A DNA stretch of 64,000 bases from Streptomyces lincolnensis (GCF_001685355.1 NZ_CP016438.1:5208001-5272000), one strand, 5' to 3'. Positions 25,120 through 32,865 are shown, counted from the first letter of the stretch. The notes: generated by a model from the letters alone, not told the origin. A program made the numbers and translations.

Positions 25120-26127
25120 ATGCTGCGGGTGCACTTCACCACCGACGACATCGCACGTGTCCGCGTAGCCGCCGCTCCCGACCCCCTGTGGGAGATAGCC
25201 AACAGTGTCCAGGCCCTCGTAGGGGACGACGGCCCCCTGATGTTCGGCGACTGGCGGCGGCTGGTACGGCCGCGGCTGCGCCCGGAGCACGGCCTGCTCA
25301 CCACGCTGCTGCCGCCGCGGGGCTACTCACCGGACTTCCTGACCCCGGATCTCGGTGGTTCCGGCGGAGGCCTGGAGGGTGCGGTGGACACCGTTCTGCG
25401 CACCCCACGGGCCGTCCTGCGCCGGGACCTGACCAGGTTCGCCGCTTCGCCGCGCCGCTCACGGGCCCTGTCGTCCGGCATCCGGGCGGTGGCGGAGGGC
25501 GAGCGGGAGGCCCTGGCCCGCCTGGGCGGTACCTTCCACGACTACCACCGGCACGCCCTCGCCCCGTTCTGGCCGCACATCCGGGCACAGGTGGACGCCG
25601 ACCGGGCCGTCCGCGTCCGGGCGGTCCTGAAGGGCGGTACGGACGGACTGCTGGCGAGCTTCCGTCCCGTACTGCGCTGGCGGCCGCCGGTGTTGGAGGC
25701 GGACTACCCGGTGGACCGCGAACTGCATCTGTCCGGCCGCGGTCTGCTCCTCCAGCCGTCCTTCTTCTGCTTCCGAAGACCGGTCACCCTCGCGGCCCCC
25801 GACCTGCCGCCCGTGCTCGTCTACCCCATACAGCACGTACTCGGCTGGGCCCGCCCCCAGGACTCCCCGGACTCCCCGCACCGCGGCACCGCCGAACTGA
25901 GCGCCCTCATCGGCCGTACCCGCGCCGCGATCCTCCAGGACGTGGTCACCGGCCGCACCACCGGCGAACTCGCCCTCCGCCTGGGCATCTCCGGCGCCGC
26001 CGCCAGCCAGCACACGGCGGTCCTGCGCCGGGCCGGCCTGCTGCTGAGCGTCCGCCGCAGCAGACACGTCCTGCACACGATCACCCCCGCGGGCCTCGCC
26101 CTGCTGGAAGGCGCGGCTTCCGTCTAA
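25120..26127 (+). CDS. winged-helix (ArsR-like) transcriptional regulator with long N-terminal domain
   Basis: A 335-aa protein. Residues 245-325 form an ArsR-type winged helix (RTRAAILQDVVTGRTTGELA, SQHTAVLRRAGLLLSVR). The N-terminal 240 residues are the extended domain of the Streptomyces ArsR/DUF5937-like regulators (LRVHFTTDDIARVRVAAAPD, WEIANSVQAL); it may sense a ligand. GGAG six bases before ATG 25120 supports the start. The downstream small secreted-protein gene is on the same strand after 87 bp. DNA target unknown. Confidence 0.87.
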   Translation: MLRVHFTTDDIARVRVAAAPDPLWEIANSVQALVGDDGPLMFGDWRRLVRPRLRPEHGLLTTLLPPRGYSPDFLTPDLGGSGGGLEGAVDTVLRTPRAVLRRDLTRFAASPRRSRALSSGIRAVAEGEREALARLGGTFHDYHRHALAPFWPHIRAQVDADRAVRVRAVLKGGTDGLLASFRPVLRWRPPVLEADYPVDRELHLSGRGLLLQPSFFCFRRPVTLAAPDLPPVLVYPIQHVLGWARPQDSPDSPHRGTAELSALIGRTRAAILQDVVTGRTTGELALRLGISGAAASQHTAVLRRAGLLLSVRRSRHVLHTITPAGLALLEGAASV

Positions 26128-26214
26128 GCCAGGGCTTCAACGTGTGGCGGGGCGCGAAGGCCGCCGACACTGTGGGTCCCGACCAAGGCGCCACCGCTCT
26201 CAGGGGGTTGAGGA

Positions 26215-26673
26215 ATGCGCGAAAAGCGCACCGTACGATCTGTGTGGGGCACGCTCGGCACACTGGCCTGTCTGACGGCGGCCGCGTTCGCCACGACGGC
26301 CCCGGCCCAGGCGGCCCCCGCCTCCGCTCCCGTGAGCGTCCAGGCGGCTGCGGCCGAGCCCCCGTCAGTCTGGCCGAAGCCGGCCAAGATCGTCCATGTC
26401 CCCAACGCCGCCGCCATCACCTGCGAGAGCGGCAACCTGTGCGTCGCGGCCTACGACGCCACGAAGGGCGACCACGTCGTCTACTACCTCTACTACTGCA
26501 CCACCTACGAGCTGTCCAACTTCGTCGGCACCGGCTCCTACCGCAACCAGCAGACCGGCGGCGCCACCGCCCGCTTCTACGGCCAGAGCGGCAACCTCCT
26601 GACGTCCGTACCGGCGGGCGGCAGCAGCAACGCGTACAACTGGAACCCGGTCTGGTCGATCAGGAACTGCTGA
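26215..26673 (+). CDS. small secreted protein, peptidase-inhibitor I36-like
   Basis: A 152-aa exported protein with a signal peptide ending APAQAAP (about residue 35), a Pro-rich linker and a beta-rich domain of about 85 residues with four cysteines (TCESGNLCVAAYD, YYCTTYELSNFVGTGSYRN and a terminal RNC). The Cys pattern and length match Streptomyces peptidase inhibitor family I36-type proteins, so it may inhibit metalloproteases or act as a secreted structural factor. Inhibition is inferred from family resemblance. A 12-bp hairpin terminator follows. Confidence 0.75.
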   Translation: MREKRTVRSVWGTLGTLACLTAAAFATTAPAQAAPASAPVSVQAAAAEPPSVWPKPAKIVHVPNAAAITCESGNLCVAAYDATKGDHVVYYLYYCTTYELSNFVGTGSYRNQQTGGATARFYGQSGNLLTSVPAGGSSNAYNWNPVWSIRNC

Positions 26674-26690
26674 CGCGCTCCCTCGCCGAT

Positions 26691-26726
26691 GCCCTCACCA
26701 CCGGGAACCGTCTCGGTGGTGAGGGC
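26691..26726 (+). terminator. hairpin terminator
   Basis: Perfect 12-bp inverted repeat GCCCTCACCACC (26691-26702) / GGTGGTGAGGGC (26715-26726), 12-nt loop, 18 bp after the stop of the I36-like gene. It lies between convergent genes and could serve both. Confidence 0.85.
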
Positions 26727-26740
26727 TCGGACGTCCGGGC

Positions 26741-26810
26741 CGCGTCGGGCCGCGTCGGGCCGCGTCGGGCCGCGTCGGGCCGCGTCGGGACGGGTCGGGA
26801 CGGGTCGGGA
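26741..26810. repeat. seven-copy 10-bp minisatellite
   Basis: CGCGTCGGGC is repeated four times from 26741, followed by one CGCGTCGGGA and two CGGGTCGGGA variants, all in exact 10-bp register. It lies in the convergent intergenic space. Such arrays in Streptomyces vary in copy number by slippage. Confidence 0.92.
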
Positions 26811-26843
26811 CGGCGTGGACCGCTGTCGGATGTCGGACGCGCG

Positions 26844-27209
26844 TCAGCAGTCCCTGGACAGGGACGCCTTGATGCTCTCGGTGCCGTAGATGTACACCAG
26901 CCCGAACGTCGTCGTCGTTCCCGTGTTGCTGGTCCGGTAGCCGTCCTCGCCGTCCCGGATGTGCTTGAACTCGACCTTGACGCGGCAGCCGTCCGTCTTG
27001 AGATCGGTCAACCTGCCCTGGACCCCCTTGGAGTTCCCGTCCTGGCAGACCGAGTAGGTCACCTTCCCCCAGCCGTCCTTCGGAACGATCGAGTACCCAC
27101 CCGCACACTTCCCCGCCGCGACGGCCGGCGCAGCGGCCAGCGCGCCCACCCCGGTCGCCACCAGAACAGCACTCCCCGCCAGCGCGGCGATGCGATGCCC
27201 AGCCCTCAT
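26844..27209 (-). CDS. small secreted protein of unknown function
   Basis: A 121-aa exported protein. Residues 1-32 form a signal peptide (AALAGSAVLVATGVGALAAA-PAVA). The mature part is about 88 residues, beta-rich, with four cysteines (GKCAGGY, YSVCQDG, DGCRVKVEF and C-terminal RDC) that probably form two disulfides. I recognise no family. CGGGGAG upstream supports ATG 27209; the upstream frame (to 27236) has no site of its own. Convergent with the I36-like gene. Confidence 0.75.
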   Translation of the reverse strand: MRAGHRIAALAGSAVLVATGVGALAAAPAVAAGKCAGGYSIVPKDGWGKVTYSVCQDGNSKGVQGRLTDLKTDGCRVKVEFKHIRDGEDGYRTSNTGTTTTFGLVYIYGTESIKASLSRDC

Positions 27210-27618
27210 CTGTGCTCCCCGTGTCGTCGCAGTCACCGATGCGCTTTGCCCCGGCGAATCATCCGCGGCAAGTCTGGCGGGGTTGCGTTGTGGGGTGTAC
27301 CTGCAACGTTCCAGGGTCGGGAGGGGGGTGCATGGATCAGCGGCCCGTCCGGCCTCGGTTGCGCGAAGCTTAGGAGTACGGTCCTTAGGGATACGTTCCT
27401 AACGACTCGCAAGGGTTCCCATCCAGCGTCGGACAGGGCCGGAAAGGGCCGGACAGGCCACCAGGGGTCTTCGGTCGCGGTGCCGAAGGGGACGGTCGGC
27501 GTTGAGGCGGCTGTGGAGTTGTGGATGTCGTTTCGACGCGAGCCAGGGAATCGAACTTTCGTGCGCATAGGTGATGTCGTTCGAGGAAGTGCGTGTGGTG
27601 GCGGGGAAGAATGAGCTC
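27210..27618. promoter_or_regulatory. 409-bp gene-poor stretch with tandem palindromic repeats
   Basis: Between two divergent small genes. At 27370-27399 two 15-bp direct repeats abut: TTAGGAGTACGGTCC and TTAGGGATACGTTCC, each itself near-palindromic (AGGA..TCC), resembling a double operator for a dimeric repressor. The remaining sequence has GGACAGGCC-type short repeats (27430-27460) and nothing coding that I can support. A TTCGATTC motif on the minus strand near 27545 recalls a tRNA T-loop, but no tRNA folds around it. Confidence 0.5.
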
Positions 27619-27810
27619 ATGTCGATATGCACGAAGTGCGGTGCCAGCAAGCGCAGTTGGCCCCGCTCCTGCTCCCAGTGCCGGTCCAAGTCGGATCGGA
27701 CGGACGCTGCCGCAACCGCCGCCGATCTTGCTGTCGCGGGAGGATTGCTCAACTGGATCTGGCGAGGAGTCATGACAGTTGTGCGAGCGGTGCTGCGTAC
27801 GGTCAACTGA
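27619..27810 (+). CDS. small zinc-ribbon membrane-associated protein
   Basis: A 63-aa protein, MSICTKCGASKRSWP followed by CSQC: two CxxC knuckles 13 residues apart form a minimal zinc ribbon. The C-terminal half is a hydrophobic/amphipathic helix (GGLLNWIWRGVMTVVRAVLR). ATG 27619 is chosen because the zinc ribbon starts there; the frame is open from 27571. Function unknown. It points toward the convergent anti-sigma-type ATPase gene 33 bp away. Confidence 0.6.
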   Translation: MSICTKCGASKRSWPRSCSQCRSKSDRTDAAATAADLAVAGGLLNWIWRGVMTVVRAVLRTVN

Positions 27811-27842
27811 CTGGCCCCAGGGGACGCGGTCCGATCAGGAGT

Positions 27843-28637
27843 TCAGATCTCCGTGATCTCCGCGACCTCTGTGTCTTCCGCATCGACGGGTCGTGGATCG
27901 AGGCCGACCTCGGCCCAGACCGTGAGTTCACCGTCCGCCTGACGCGTTCCCCAGCGGTCGGCCAGCGTTCCGGTGATCAGCAGTCCACGTCCGCGTTCCT
28001 GCTCGGGCCGCGGCGGTGCGGCAGGCGCCACCGGCTTGCAGATGCCGCCCCCTTGGTCGGTCACACTGATCACGACCGCGTATGCGGAGAGCGCGCAGGT
28101 AACCGTGACCGTCCGACTCCCGCTGTGCTCCAGGGCGTTGGCGACGAGCTCTCCGGCGATCGTCTCCAGGTCGTCCGCCGTACTGGGTGGCAGGCCCCAG
28201 GCCCGGGTGACGTCGCGGACGTGCCGACGGGCGATGCCGGCGGAGGTGAGGTCGTGTCCTGGGAGGGCGAGCAGAGCGAAGGAGCCGGTGGGGCAGCGGG
28301 ATGGATTCCCTCGCGCTTTTTGCACTCCGTCCGGCGGGACCACGGAGGGCTTCCCGGTCCGCAGACGGGCCCTCCGACAGGCGGCGATGAGCAGCGCGTC
28401 CTGCAACGCGTCGGCCAACTGCCATGTCAGTACGGCGAGTCCGCCGATGGCCCTTCCGTGCCCCGGGAGCATGCCCCGCGTCCGCTCCAGGAGCCGTCCC
28501 GCCAGCCCGAGTTGCACGTCCTCGACCCGGTCCGCGAGCCGGGAGACGATCCCGTCCCCGTCGGTGAGAAGCAGGCTGGGCTGCCCATGACTGCCGGTCC
28601 AGGGCAGGAGCCGTACGTGGTTGGCCTCGGTGTTCAT
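27843..28637 (-). CDS. anti-sigma-factor-type ATP-binding protein
   Basis: A 264-aa protein with a histidine-kinase-like (GHKL, RsbW/SpoIIAB-type) ATPase domain at about residues 125-235: N-box AGELVANALEHSG, G1 box VTDQGGG and G2 box ERGRGLLITGTLADRWG. The N-terminal 100 residues are unlike RsbW and family-specific. The start overlaps the stop of the previous gene (ATGA), so the two are translationally coupled. With the divergent GntR gene this resembles regulatory clusters repeated many times in Streptomyces (small DNA-binding or BldB/WhiJ-type gene, small partner, anti-sigma-like ATPase). Target sigma factor unknown. Confidence 0.85.
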   Translation of the reverse strand: MNTEANHVRLLPWTGSHGQPSLLLTDGDGIVSRLADRVEDVQLGLAGRLLERTRGMLPGHGRAIGGLAVLTWQLADALQDALLIAACRRARLRTGKPSVVPPDGVQKARGNPSRCPTGSFALLALPGHDLTSAGIARRHVRDVTRAWGLPPSTADDLETIAGELVANALEHSGSRTVTVTCALSAYAVVISVTDQGGGICKPVAPAAPPRPEQERGRGLLITGTLADRWGTRQADGELTVWAEVGLDPRPVDAEDTEVAEITEI

Positions 28638-28996
28638 GACGCGGCTCCCAGGACGGCGTGGATGTCACGGGTGTCGAGGTCGATGCCGTAGGTGGCACAC
28701 CAGAGGGTGTCGCGGCGCAGGCGCTGGAGGCGGGCCTTCTCGCCTTCTTCGCGTTCGTGGGCGGTGAGGTAGGGGCGGATGAGGGGGCTTTCCGCGCCGT
28801 CGAGGGGCTCGTACCAGGGGCGGACCGTCGGGGCGATGGCGCGCGTTCGGCGCGAAGTGGGTGCGGTGCGGTCGCCGGAATCCGCAGGGTCTCTTAGAGG
28901 GATGACGCGTGACGACAGTGCCTTGATGCGGTGCTTTCCGCGTGGGACGAAGAGGGCGCGGACGCGGTCGAGAGCACGACTGATCGCGTAGGACAT
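28634..28996 (-). CDS. small conserved protein in the GntR-linked operon
   Basis: A 120-aa hydrophilic protein rich in Arg (MSYAISRALDRVRALFVPRG, then PYLTAHEREEGEKARLQRLR). GGAG precedes ATG 28996; 28 upstream codons of open frame are rejected because they cover the end of the neighbouring gene. The C-terminus (LWCATYGIDLDTRDIH) is conserved-looking. I do not recognise the family. It overlaps the ATPase gene by 4 bp and follows the 93-aa protein by 4 bp, so all three form one operon. Confidence 0.7.
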   Translation of the reverse strand: MSYAISRALDRVRALFVPRGKHRIKALSSRVIPLRDPADSGDRTAPTSRRTRAIAPTVRPWYEPLDGAESPLIRPYLTAHEREEGEKARLQRLRRDTLWCATYGIDLDTRDIHAVLGAAS

Positions 28997-29000
28997 GGGG

Positions 29001-29282
29001 TCAACTCCGATCTCGACAGGCTGTTGTCGGGTTTTGTGCCACTCCGGCTCCAACGTCGACTTCGGCCCAGATGGCCGAGCGCTCCACGGTCACGTCATGG
29101 CCGTACCGGTCGGCCTCGGCGAGCGCGACGAGGAGGGCGCGTCGGCAGGTGTCAGTGAGGTGGGCGGGAAGGGCGATCCGGACGCGGATCCGGTCGGTGA
29201 ACTCTTCGATGAGCGCTGTGTGCCCTGTCAGAACGCTGAGTTGGGCGGCCAATGCGACCGCTTTTGACTTCGCAGAACACAC
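29001..29282 (-). CDS. first small protein of the GntR-divergent operon
   Basis: A 93-aa protein starting at GTG 29282 with AGGGGGA seven bases upstream. Helix-rich (KAVALAAQLSVLTGHTALIE, CRRALLVALAEADRYGHDV) with no known motif. Codon use fits a real gene. It is the promoter-proximal gene of a three-gene leftward operon ending in the anti-sigma-type ATPase; function unknown. Confidence 0.62.
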   Translation of the reverse strand: MCSAKSKAVALAAQLSVLTGHTALIEEFTDRIRVRIALPAHLTDTCRRALLVALAEADRYGHDVTVERSAIWAEVDVGAGVAQNPTTACRDRS

Positions 29283-29322
29283 AAAGAATCCCCCTGTGAC
29301 GCGATGGGCGCGGAGAGTAGTT

Positions 29323-29361
29323 CTACTTCAGTAGCTTTCACCTGATGCAGTAACTTGTCAA
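29323..29361. promoter_or_regulatory. GntR operator and promoter candidate
   Basis: On the minus strand a consensus -35 TTGACA (29356-29361) is followed by an AT-richer stretch toward 29330. The inverted repeat CTACTTCAGTAG (29323-29334; 5-bp arms) covers the expected -10/+1 region of the leftward operon, where GntR binding would repress. Confidence 0.5.
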
Positions 29362-29409
29362 TGTTGTTGGAAACCCCTGCCGCATCGCGGAGGAACCGGA
29401 GGGTCGCCC

Positions 29410-30171
29410 ATGCCCCGAGAGGCGCCATACCTCGAAGTGGCCGACTCCCTGCGCGCTCGGATCCTTGCGGGAGAGTGGGCGGTGGGGTCTCGGCTCCCCT
29501 CCAGGGCACAGCTCGCCGATGAGTACGGCGTAGGCCGCAACGTGACACAACGAGCCATGGATCGCTTGATCATCGAAGGGTTGCTCGAAGGGCGCGCGGG
29601 ATCGGGTACGTATGTCCGCAAGCCACGCGAGCGGATGCGTATGGTCCGCTCGCGGCATCGCGAACTCCGAGGCGGATCCCCATTCCGTGCCGACATGAAG
29701 GAGAGGGAGCAGGCCGGGACTTGGGAAGCACACAGTCAGGCCCGCGTCCCCGCCCCGGCGCCCATCGCGGAACGACTCGCCATTAGTTTGGGGGACCTCT
29801 GCGTAACCACTCGGTACGAGTTCCTGTCGGACGGCCGGCCGGTCCAACTCTCCGAATCCTGGGAGCCGATGGCCATCACGGACGGAACACCCATCGTGCT
29901 GCCTGAAATGGGCCCGCTGGCCGGCATGGGGGTCGTCGAGCGCATGCACTCCATCGGCGTACAGGTCGAAACGGCGGTCGAAGTACCGCGCCCTGCCAGG
30001 GCGACCCAGGCTCAGGCCAATCTGCTGGGTATCAGCGTGGGCGACTTGGTGCTGGAGATCGAGCGGACGTACTACGACAGCGACGGGCGCCCGGTGGAGA
30101 CGGCAGACATCGTCGTTCCGGACGTGCGCTGGGAAGTGGCCTATGAGTTCGGTATCGACGGGGCCCAGTGA
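29410..30171 (+). CDS. GntR/UTRA family transcriptional regulator
   Basis: A 253-aa HutC-subfamily repressor. N-terminal winged helix at residues 5-75 (VADSLRARILAGEWAVGSRL, PSRAQLADEYGVGRNVTQRA, GRAGSGTYVRKP) and a C-terminal UTRA ligand domain at 95-245 (VTTRYEFLSDGRPVQLSESW, ERTYYDSDGRPVETADIV). GGAGG seven bases before ATG 29410 supports the start. Divergent from the small operon with the anti-sigma-type ATPase, which it probably represses together with itself. The next gene follows after 17 bp and is likely cotranscribed. Ligand unknown. Confidence 0.92.
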   Translation: MPREAPYLEVADSLRARILAGEWAVGSRLPSRAQLADEYGVGRNVTQRAMDRLIIEGLLEGRAGSGTYVRKPRERMRMVRSRHRELRGGSPFRADMKEREQAGTWEAHSQARVPAPAPIAERLAISLGDLCVTTRYEFLSDGRPVQLSESWEPMAITDGTPIVLPEMGPLAGMGVVERMHSIGVQVETAVEVPRPARATQAQANLLGISVGDLVLEIERTYYDSDGRPVETADIVVPDVRWEVAYEFGIDGAQ

Positions 30172-30188
30172 CCTGAGAGGAGGGCCGT

Positions 30189-30641
30189 GTGAACGACGAC
30201 GAGATCCGCGGGAGTTTTGACGGCCGTGGCCGTGTCGATCTACTGCTCGGTCTTACAACGGCCGCGAAACAGCACCGGATCGAGGAGATCGCCCACGCGT
30301 TTGGCTATCGCCTGCTCGCCACCCAGAACCTAGGCCGCGCCGGCGTCCGGCTCCTTTATGAACGCGATGACGACCCGCGTGCCCGCCGCCGTGCTGAACT
30401 GAGCGTCGCCCGACTACGGGCAGGCGGGCCCTTGTTGTCGGCGGTGGAGTCGCCCCCGCCCCCTCCACCAGGTCCGCCGCCCCCAGTCTCATCACAGCCC
30501 CGGCCCCGACAGCCCACCCGTCCGCCGTCGCCACCCCCACCGCCGTCTACGGTGGCTCCACCCCGACCCCGGTTTCCGCCCCCTCCAGTGGTCCCGCCAC
30601 CTCCGCCCCCACCACCCCAATGGTTGTTCCAGGAGGACTGA
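30189..30641 (+). CDS. small protein with proline-rich C-terminal half
   Basis: A 150-aa protein from GTG 30189 (GAGAGGAGGG upstream). Residues 1-85 are a compact hydrophilic domain (LTTAAKQHRIEEIAHAFGYR, NLGRAGVRLLYERDDDPRAR), partly like small partner proteins found after GntR genes in Streptomyces mobile regions; I do not recognise it firmly. Residues 86-150 are more than half Pro (runs such as PPPPPPGPPPP), ending WLFQED. Function unknown; cotranscription with the GntR gene is likely. Confidence 0.72.
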   Translation: MNDDEIRGSFDGRGRVDLLLGLTTAAKQHRIEEIAHAFGYRLLATQNLGRAGVRLLYERDDDPRARRRAELSVARLRAGGPLLSAVESPPPPPPGPPPPVSSQPRPRQPTRPPSPPPPPSTVAPPRPRFPPPPVVPPPPPPPPQWLFQED

Positions 30642-30810
30642 GACTGCCACAGGCTCACGACAGTGTCGGTCTGCTCACTGATGCCCGACGCGGTTCAGCA
30701 GATGAATGAGCCGTCGCCGAAGATTGTCCAGGACTACCTGCCCTGTCACGTGCCGCCGAGCCAGCACTGGCCCCTGTCGACTGCTGACGCAAGTCCTCCG
30801 CCGGCTGCCG

Positions 30811-31503
30811 TCACAGCGGCCGACAAGATGCGTGTTCTGCAGGCAGTGCACGGAGCAGGACCAACTCCCGGACCATAGAAATGTCGAGCCGGGCGAGCGA
30901 CGATGTTAGGCCGTCCAGCAGGACGACCTGCCCGTTGTTGTTGTGCGCGTATAGGAGGTTGCCGGTCGACTCGTGGCCGCCGATCTCCCTACGGACCCAC
31001 ACCACGCCTCGGGTGTCCGGGCCTGGCTCGGCAATGGCCTTGACCACGTCATCCCAGCTGTCGACGGGGATCCGAGTGAACTCGGAGAAATAGCGGTGCT
31101 TCAGCCGTGCCACCCAGCCGGGCGCTTCGTCGAACGGCTTCCAGGGCAACGGCACCGAGCGGGCACCGCTGATCGTGCTGTGCAGGGAGACCGTGCAGCC
31201 CCGGGCGTTGATCCGGCGGGACTGGCCCGCCACCCGGAGCGCCGCATCCTCGCGGGAGGCCGCCGAGACAAGGTCCCCGAGCGGGTCGCCCGGGGCCGGG
31301 TGGAACGGAGAACTGCCGTCCATGGGCACCACGATGGAAGCGGCCAGCATCGGCGTACGCGGATAGTGGGGCTGGGGCACGGTCCGGCATGCCAGCATCC
31401 ACGCCGTGCCCGTCTCGTACACCGGATGCGGCGCGGCCAGTTCGACGAGGCCGGCGTAGATGGACATAAGCCAGGCCGTTGCCTGCTGAGCGGGGTTCGG
31501 CAT
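30811..31503 (-). CDS. papain-fold toxin-like (glutamine deamidase-type) protein
   Basis: A 230-aa protein. Residues 1-75 resemble a module of streptomycete proteins with VYETGTAWMLACRTV and PRTPMLAASIVVPMDG. The C-terminal half matches the papain-fold 'toxin glutamine deamidase' type: INARGC (Cys 103), GVVWVRREIGGHESTGNLLY (His 177) and NNNGQVVLLDG (Asp 197), a Cys-His-Asp triad. Such domains occur in polymorphic toxins that deamidate host or rival proteins. There is no signal peptide and no recognised immunity gene. ATG 31503 is chosen; the frame upstream to 31656 overlaps the neighbouring remnant. Activity is inferred from residue pattern. Confidence 0.65.
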   Translation of the reverse strand: MPNPAQQATAWLMSIYAGLVELAAPHPVYETGTAWMLACRTVPQPHYPRTPMLAASIVVPMDGSSPFHPAPGDPLGDLVSAASREDAALRVAGQSRRINARGCTVSLHSTISGARSVPLPWKPFDEAPGWVARLKHRYFSEFTRIPVDSWDDVVKAIAEPGPDTRGVVWVRREIGGHESTGNLLYAHNNNGQVVLLDGLTSSLARLDISMVRELVLLRALPAEHASCRPL

Positions 31504-31517
31504 CCCAGCCTTCCCGG

Positions 31518-32051
31518 TCACCCCGACCCACGGGTGCCGCGTGGACGGGAGGCTCCGAACGCCCCCGAGTCCCAGGGGGCAGCCAAGGGGCGGACCCGGT
31601 CGTGGTACTCGATCGCCCGGACCCAATCGGCCGGCCAGGCACGACCACCTTGCCATGCCCCGGCGAACGCGCCGGCCAGCGCCGCGATCGAGTCGGAGTC
31701 ACCGGATGACCAAGCTCCCCGGCGCACCACGGTGAGGGGCTCGTCGGGAGCAAGGAGGAAGCAGTACAGGGAGGTCGCGAGTGCTTCCTCGGCGATCCAG
31801 CCCGCACCGGTCAGCTCGCAGGGGTCCCGGTCCGGATCTGGATCGCGCAGCGCCTCGGCGACCGTGTCCAGGGCGCGCAGGCATTCGTCCCACCCGTAAG
31901 CGATGAAGGCCGACGGTTCCTCGGCCCCCGCCCGGCGCGCCAGGTCTCCGAGCCAGTCGGAGTGGTATGTGTCCTGGAAGATCCTCCGTGACTGCCGGCT
32001 CAAGGGAGACGGCGTCCACCGCGCCATGCGCGGTATCGCCCGCCTGCACAA
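31518..32051 (-). pseudogene. N-terminally truncated ADP-ribosylglycohydrolase
   Basis: The surviving frame encodes the C-terminal part of an ADP-ribosylglycohydrolase (ARH): FQDTYHSDWLGDLARRAGAE, FIAYGWDECLRAL, AGWIAEEALATSLYCFLLAP, and the metal-binding GAWSSGDSDSIAALAGAFA. The N-terminal half with the first metal site (usually GDALG and a Asp-Asp motif) is missing; upstream is only about 30 bp before the next gene. A remnant is therefore more likely than an active enzyme. In intact form ARH removes ADP-ribose from proteins. It lies directly upstream of the papain-fold toxin-like gene. Confidence 0.75.
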
Positions 32052-32084
32052 TCTCAGCCTCGCTGGATAGGGCCGCGCTCGAAC

Positions 32085-32741
32085 TCAGGCGGGTCCCGTC
32101 CCCGTATCCGCCAACGGGGGCGGGGTGTGCCGCGGCCACGGCCGGTCCACCTGTTCCGCCACAGCGGCTCGGAACGCTTCCAACAGGACGGATCCGGGAT
32201 ACGTCCCAAACGCGCTGTACTTCCAACGGTAGTAACACGACCAGTAGCTGACCACGCGCCGCTCTGTGCGTGCGAAGAAGGCCGGATTCCGAGCGATGAA
32301 CTCCCCGTAGAGTCGGCGCTGGGCCGATCCCGGGGTGAAAAGGCCAGGAAGGCCCCGGCTGATGACCTCAAGGATCTCCAGCACGTACTCGCCGGCCAAC
32401 CGCACGACGAACGGGGCCACCCACGGCTCGTTCGACGCCACGATCTGCTCAAGATGACGCTGACGGACCAGGCCATCGCTGTGCCTGGAGTACAGGCAGT
32501 GCAAGATCCCCTGCTGGGTTGCGGTCAGAGGCCGTTGCAGGTTGGCGGTCGGCTCCTCGTTGTAGATGCGCGAGGGGATGGCGACCGTTTCCCCCTGTAC
32601 CTCGACCTCGAACGGCGGCACCGGCGCGAACCTGGTATCTGGCATGACGGCCAGCACGTCCTGCACGTCATCGGCAAGACGGGCCGGAAACGCCTCCGCC
32701 AGGACAGGCACGTCGTTCGACAGTTCCCGAGGTAGCTGCAC
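32085..32741 (-). CDS. conserved protein of unknown function
   Basis: A 218-aa soluble protein starting at GTG 32741. Features: VPVLAEAFPARLADDVQDVL, SRIYNEEPTANLQRPLTATQ, HCLYSRHSDGLVRQRHLEQI and an aromatic segment YWSCYYRWKYSAFGTYPG. It is probably alpha-helical with an ARM/HEAT-like look; I do not recognise a family. Codon use is slightly less GC-biased than in the flanking core genes. It lies in an accessory stretch next to the ARH remnant and 66 bp downstream of a large hairpin, so it has its own promoter. Confidence 0.65.
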   Translation of the reverse strand: MQLPRELSNDVPVLAEAFPARLADDVQDVLAVMPDTRFAPVPPFEVEVQGETVAIPSRIYNEEPTANLQRPLTATQQGILHCLYSRHSDGLVRQRHLEQIVASNEPWVAPFVVRLAGEYVLEILEVISRGLPGLFTPGSAQRRLYGEFIARNPAFFARTERRVVSYWSCYYRWKYSAFGTYPGSVLLEAFRAAVAEQVDRPWPRHTPPPLADTGTGPA

Positions 32742-32806
32742 AACACGAGGATAGGCAGCGAACCTTCCGCTCCATCAGCCGCCCACCTCAGGGTTGCGGG
32801 ACAAGC

Positions 32807-32865
32807 CTTAGATCTTTCGCGAGGGTCCACCGACTCAGTCGGTGGACCCTCGCGAAAGATCTAGG
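32807..32865. terminator. near-perfect 59-nt hairpin
   Basis: 26-bp arms (32810-32835 and 32837-32862) are perfectly complementary around one central base, and the pairing extends three bases outward with one G-U. The left arm starts AGATCTTTCGCGAGGG. It lies 64 bp after the lipoprotein stop and 66 bp before the next leftward start, so termination of the type VII satellite operon is the simplest role. The arm length is far beyond an ordinary terminator. Confidence 0.8.

Noticed and set aside
27530..27570. Minus-strand TTCGATTC resembling a tRNA T-loop, possible tRNA fragment or attachment site
   Set aside because: The flanking bases do not form the T-stem and no acceptor, D or anticodon arm can be built; no integrase gene is nearby.
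29228..29949. Minus-strand ORFs inside the GntR gene
   Set aside because: Antisense shadows with no ribosome site or conserved motif.
30642..30810. Short plus-strand ORFs after the Pro-rich gene
   Set aside because: No ribosome site, no motif and codon use unlike genes; treated as convergent intergenic sequence.
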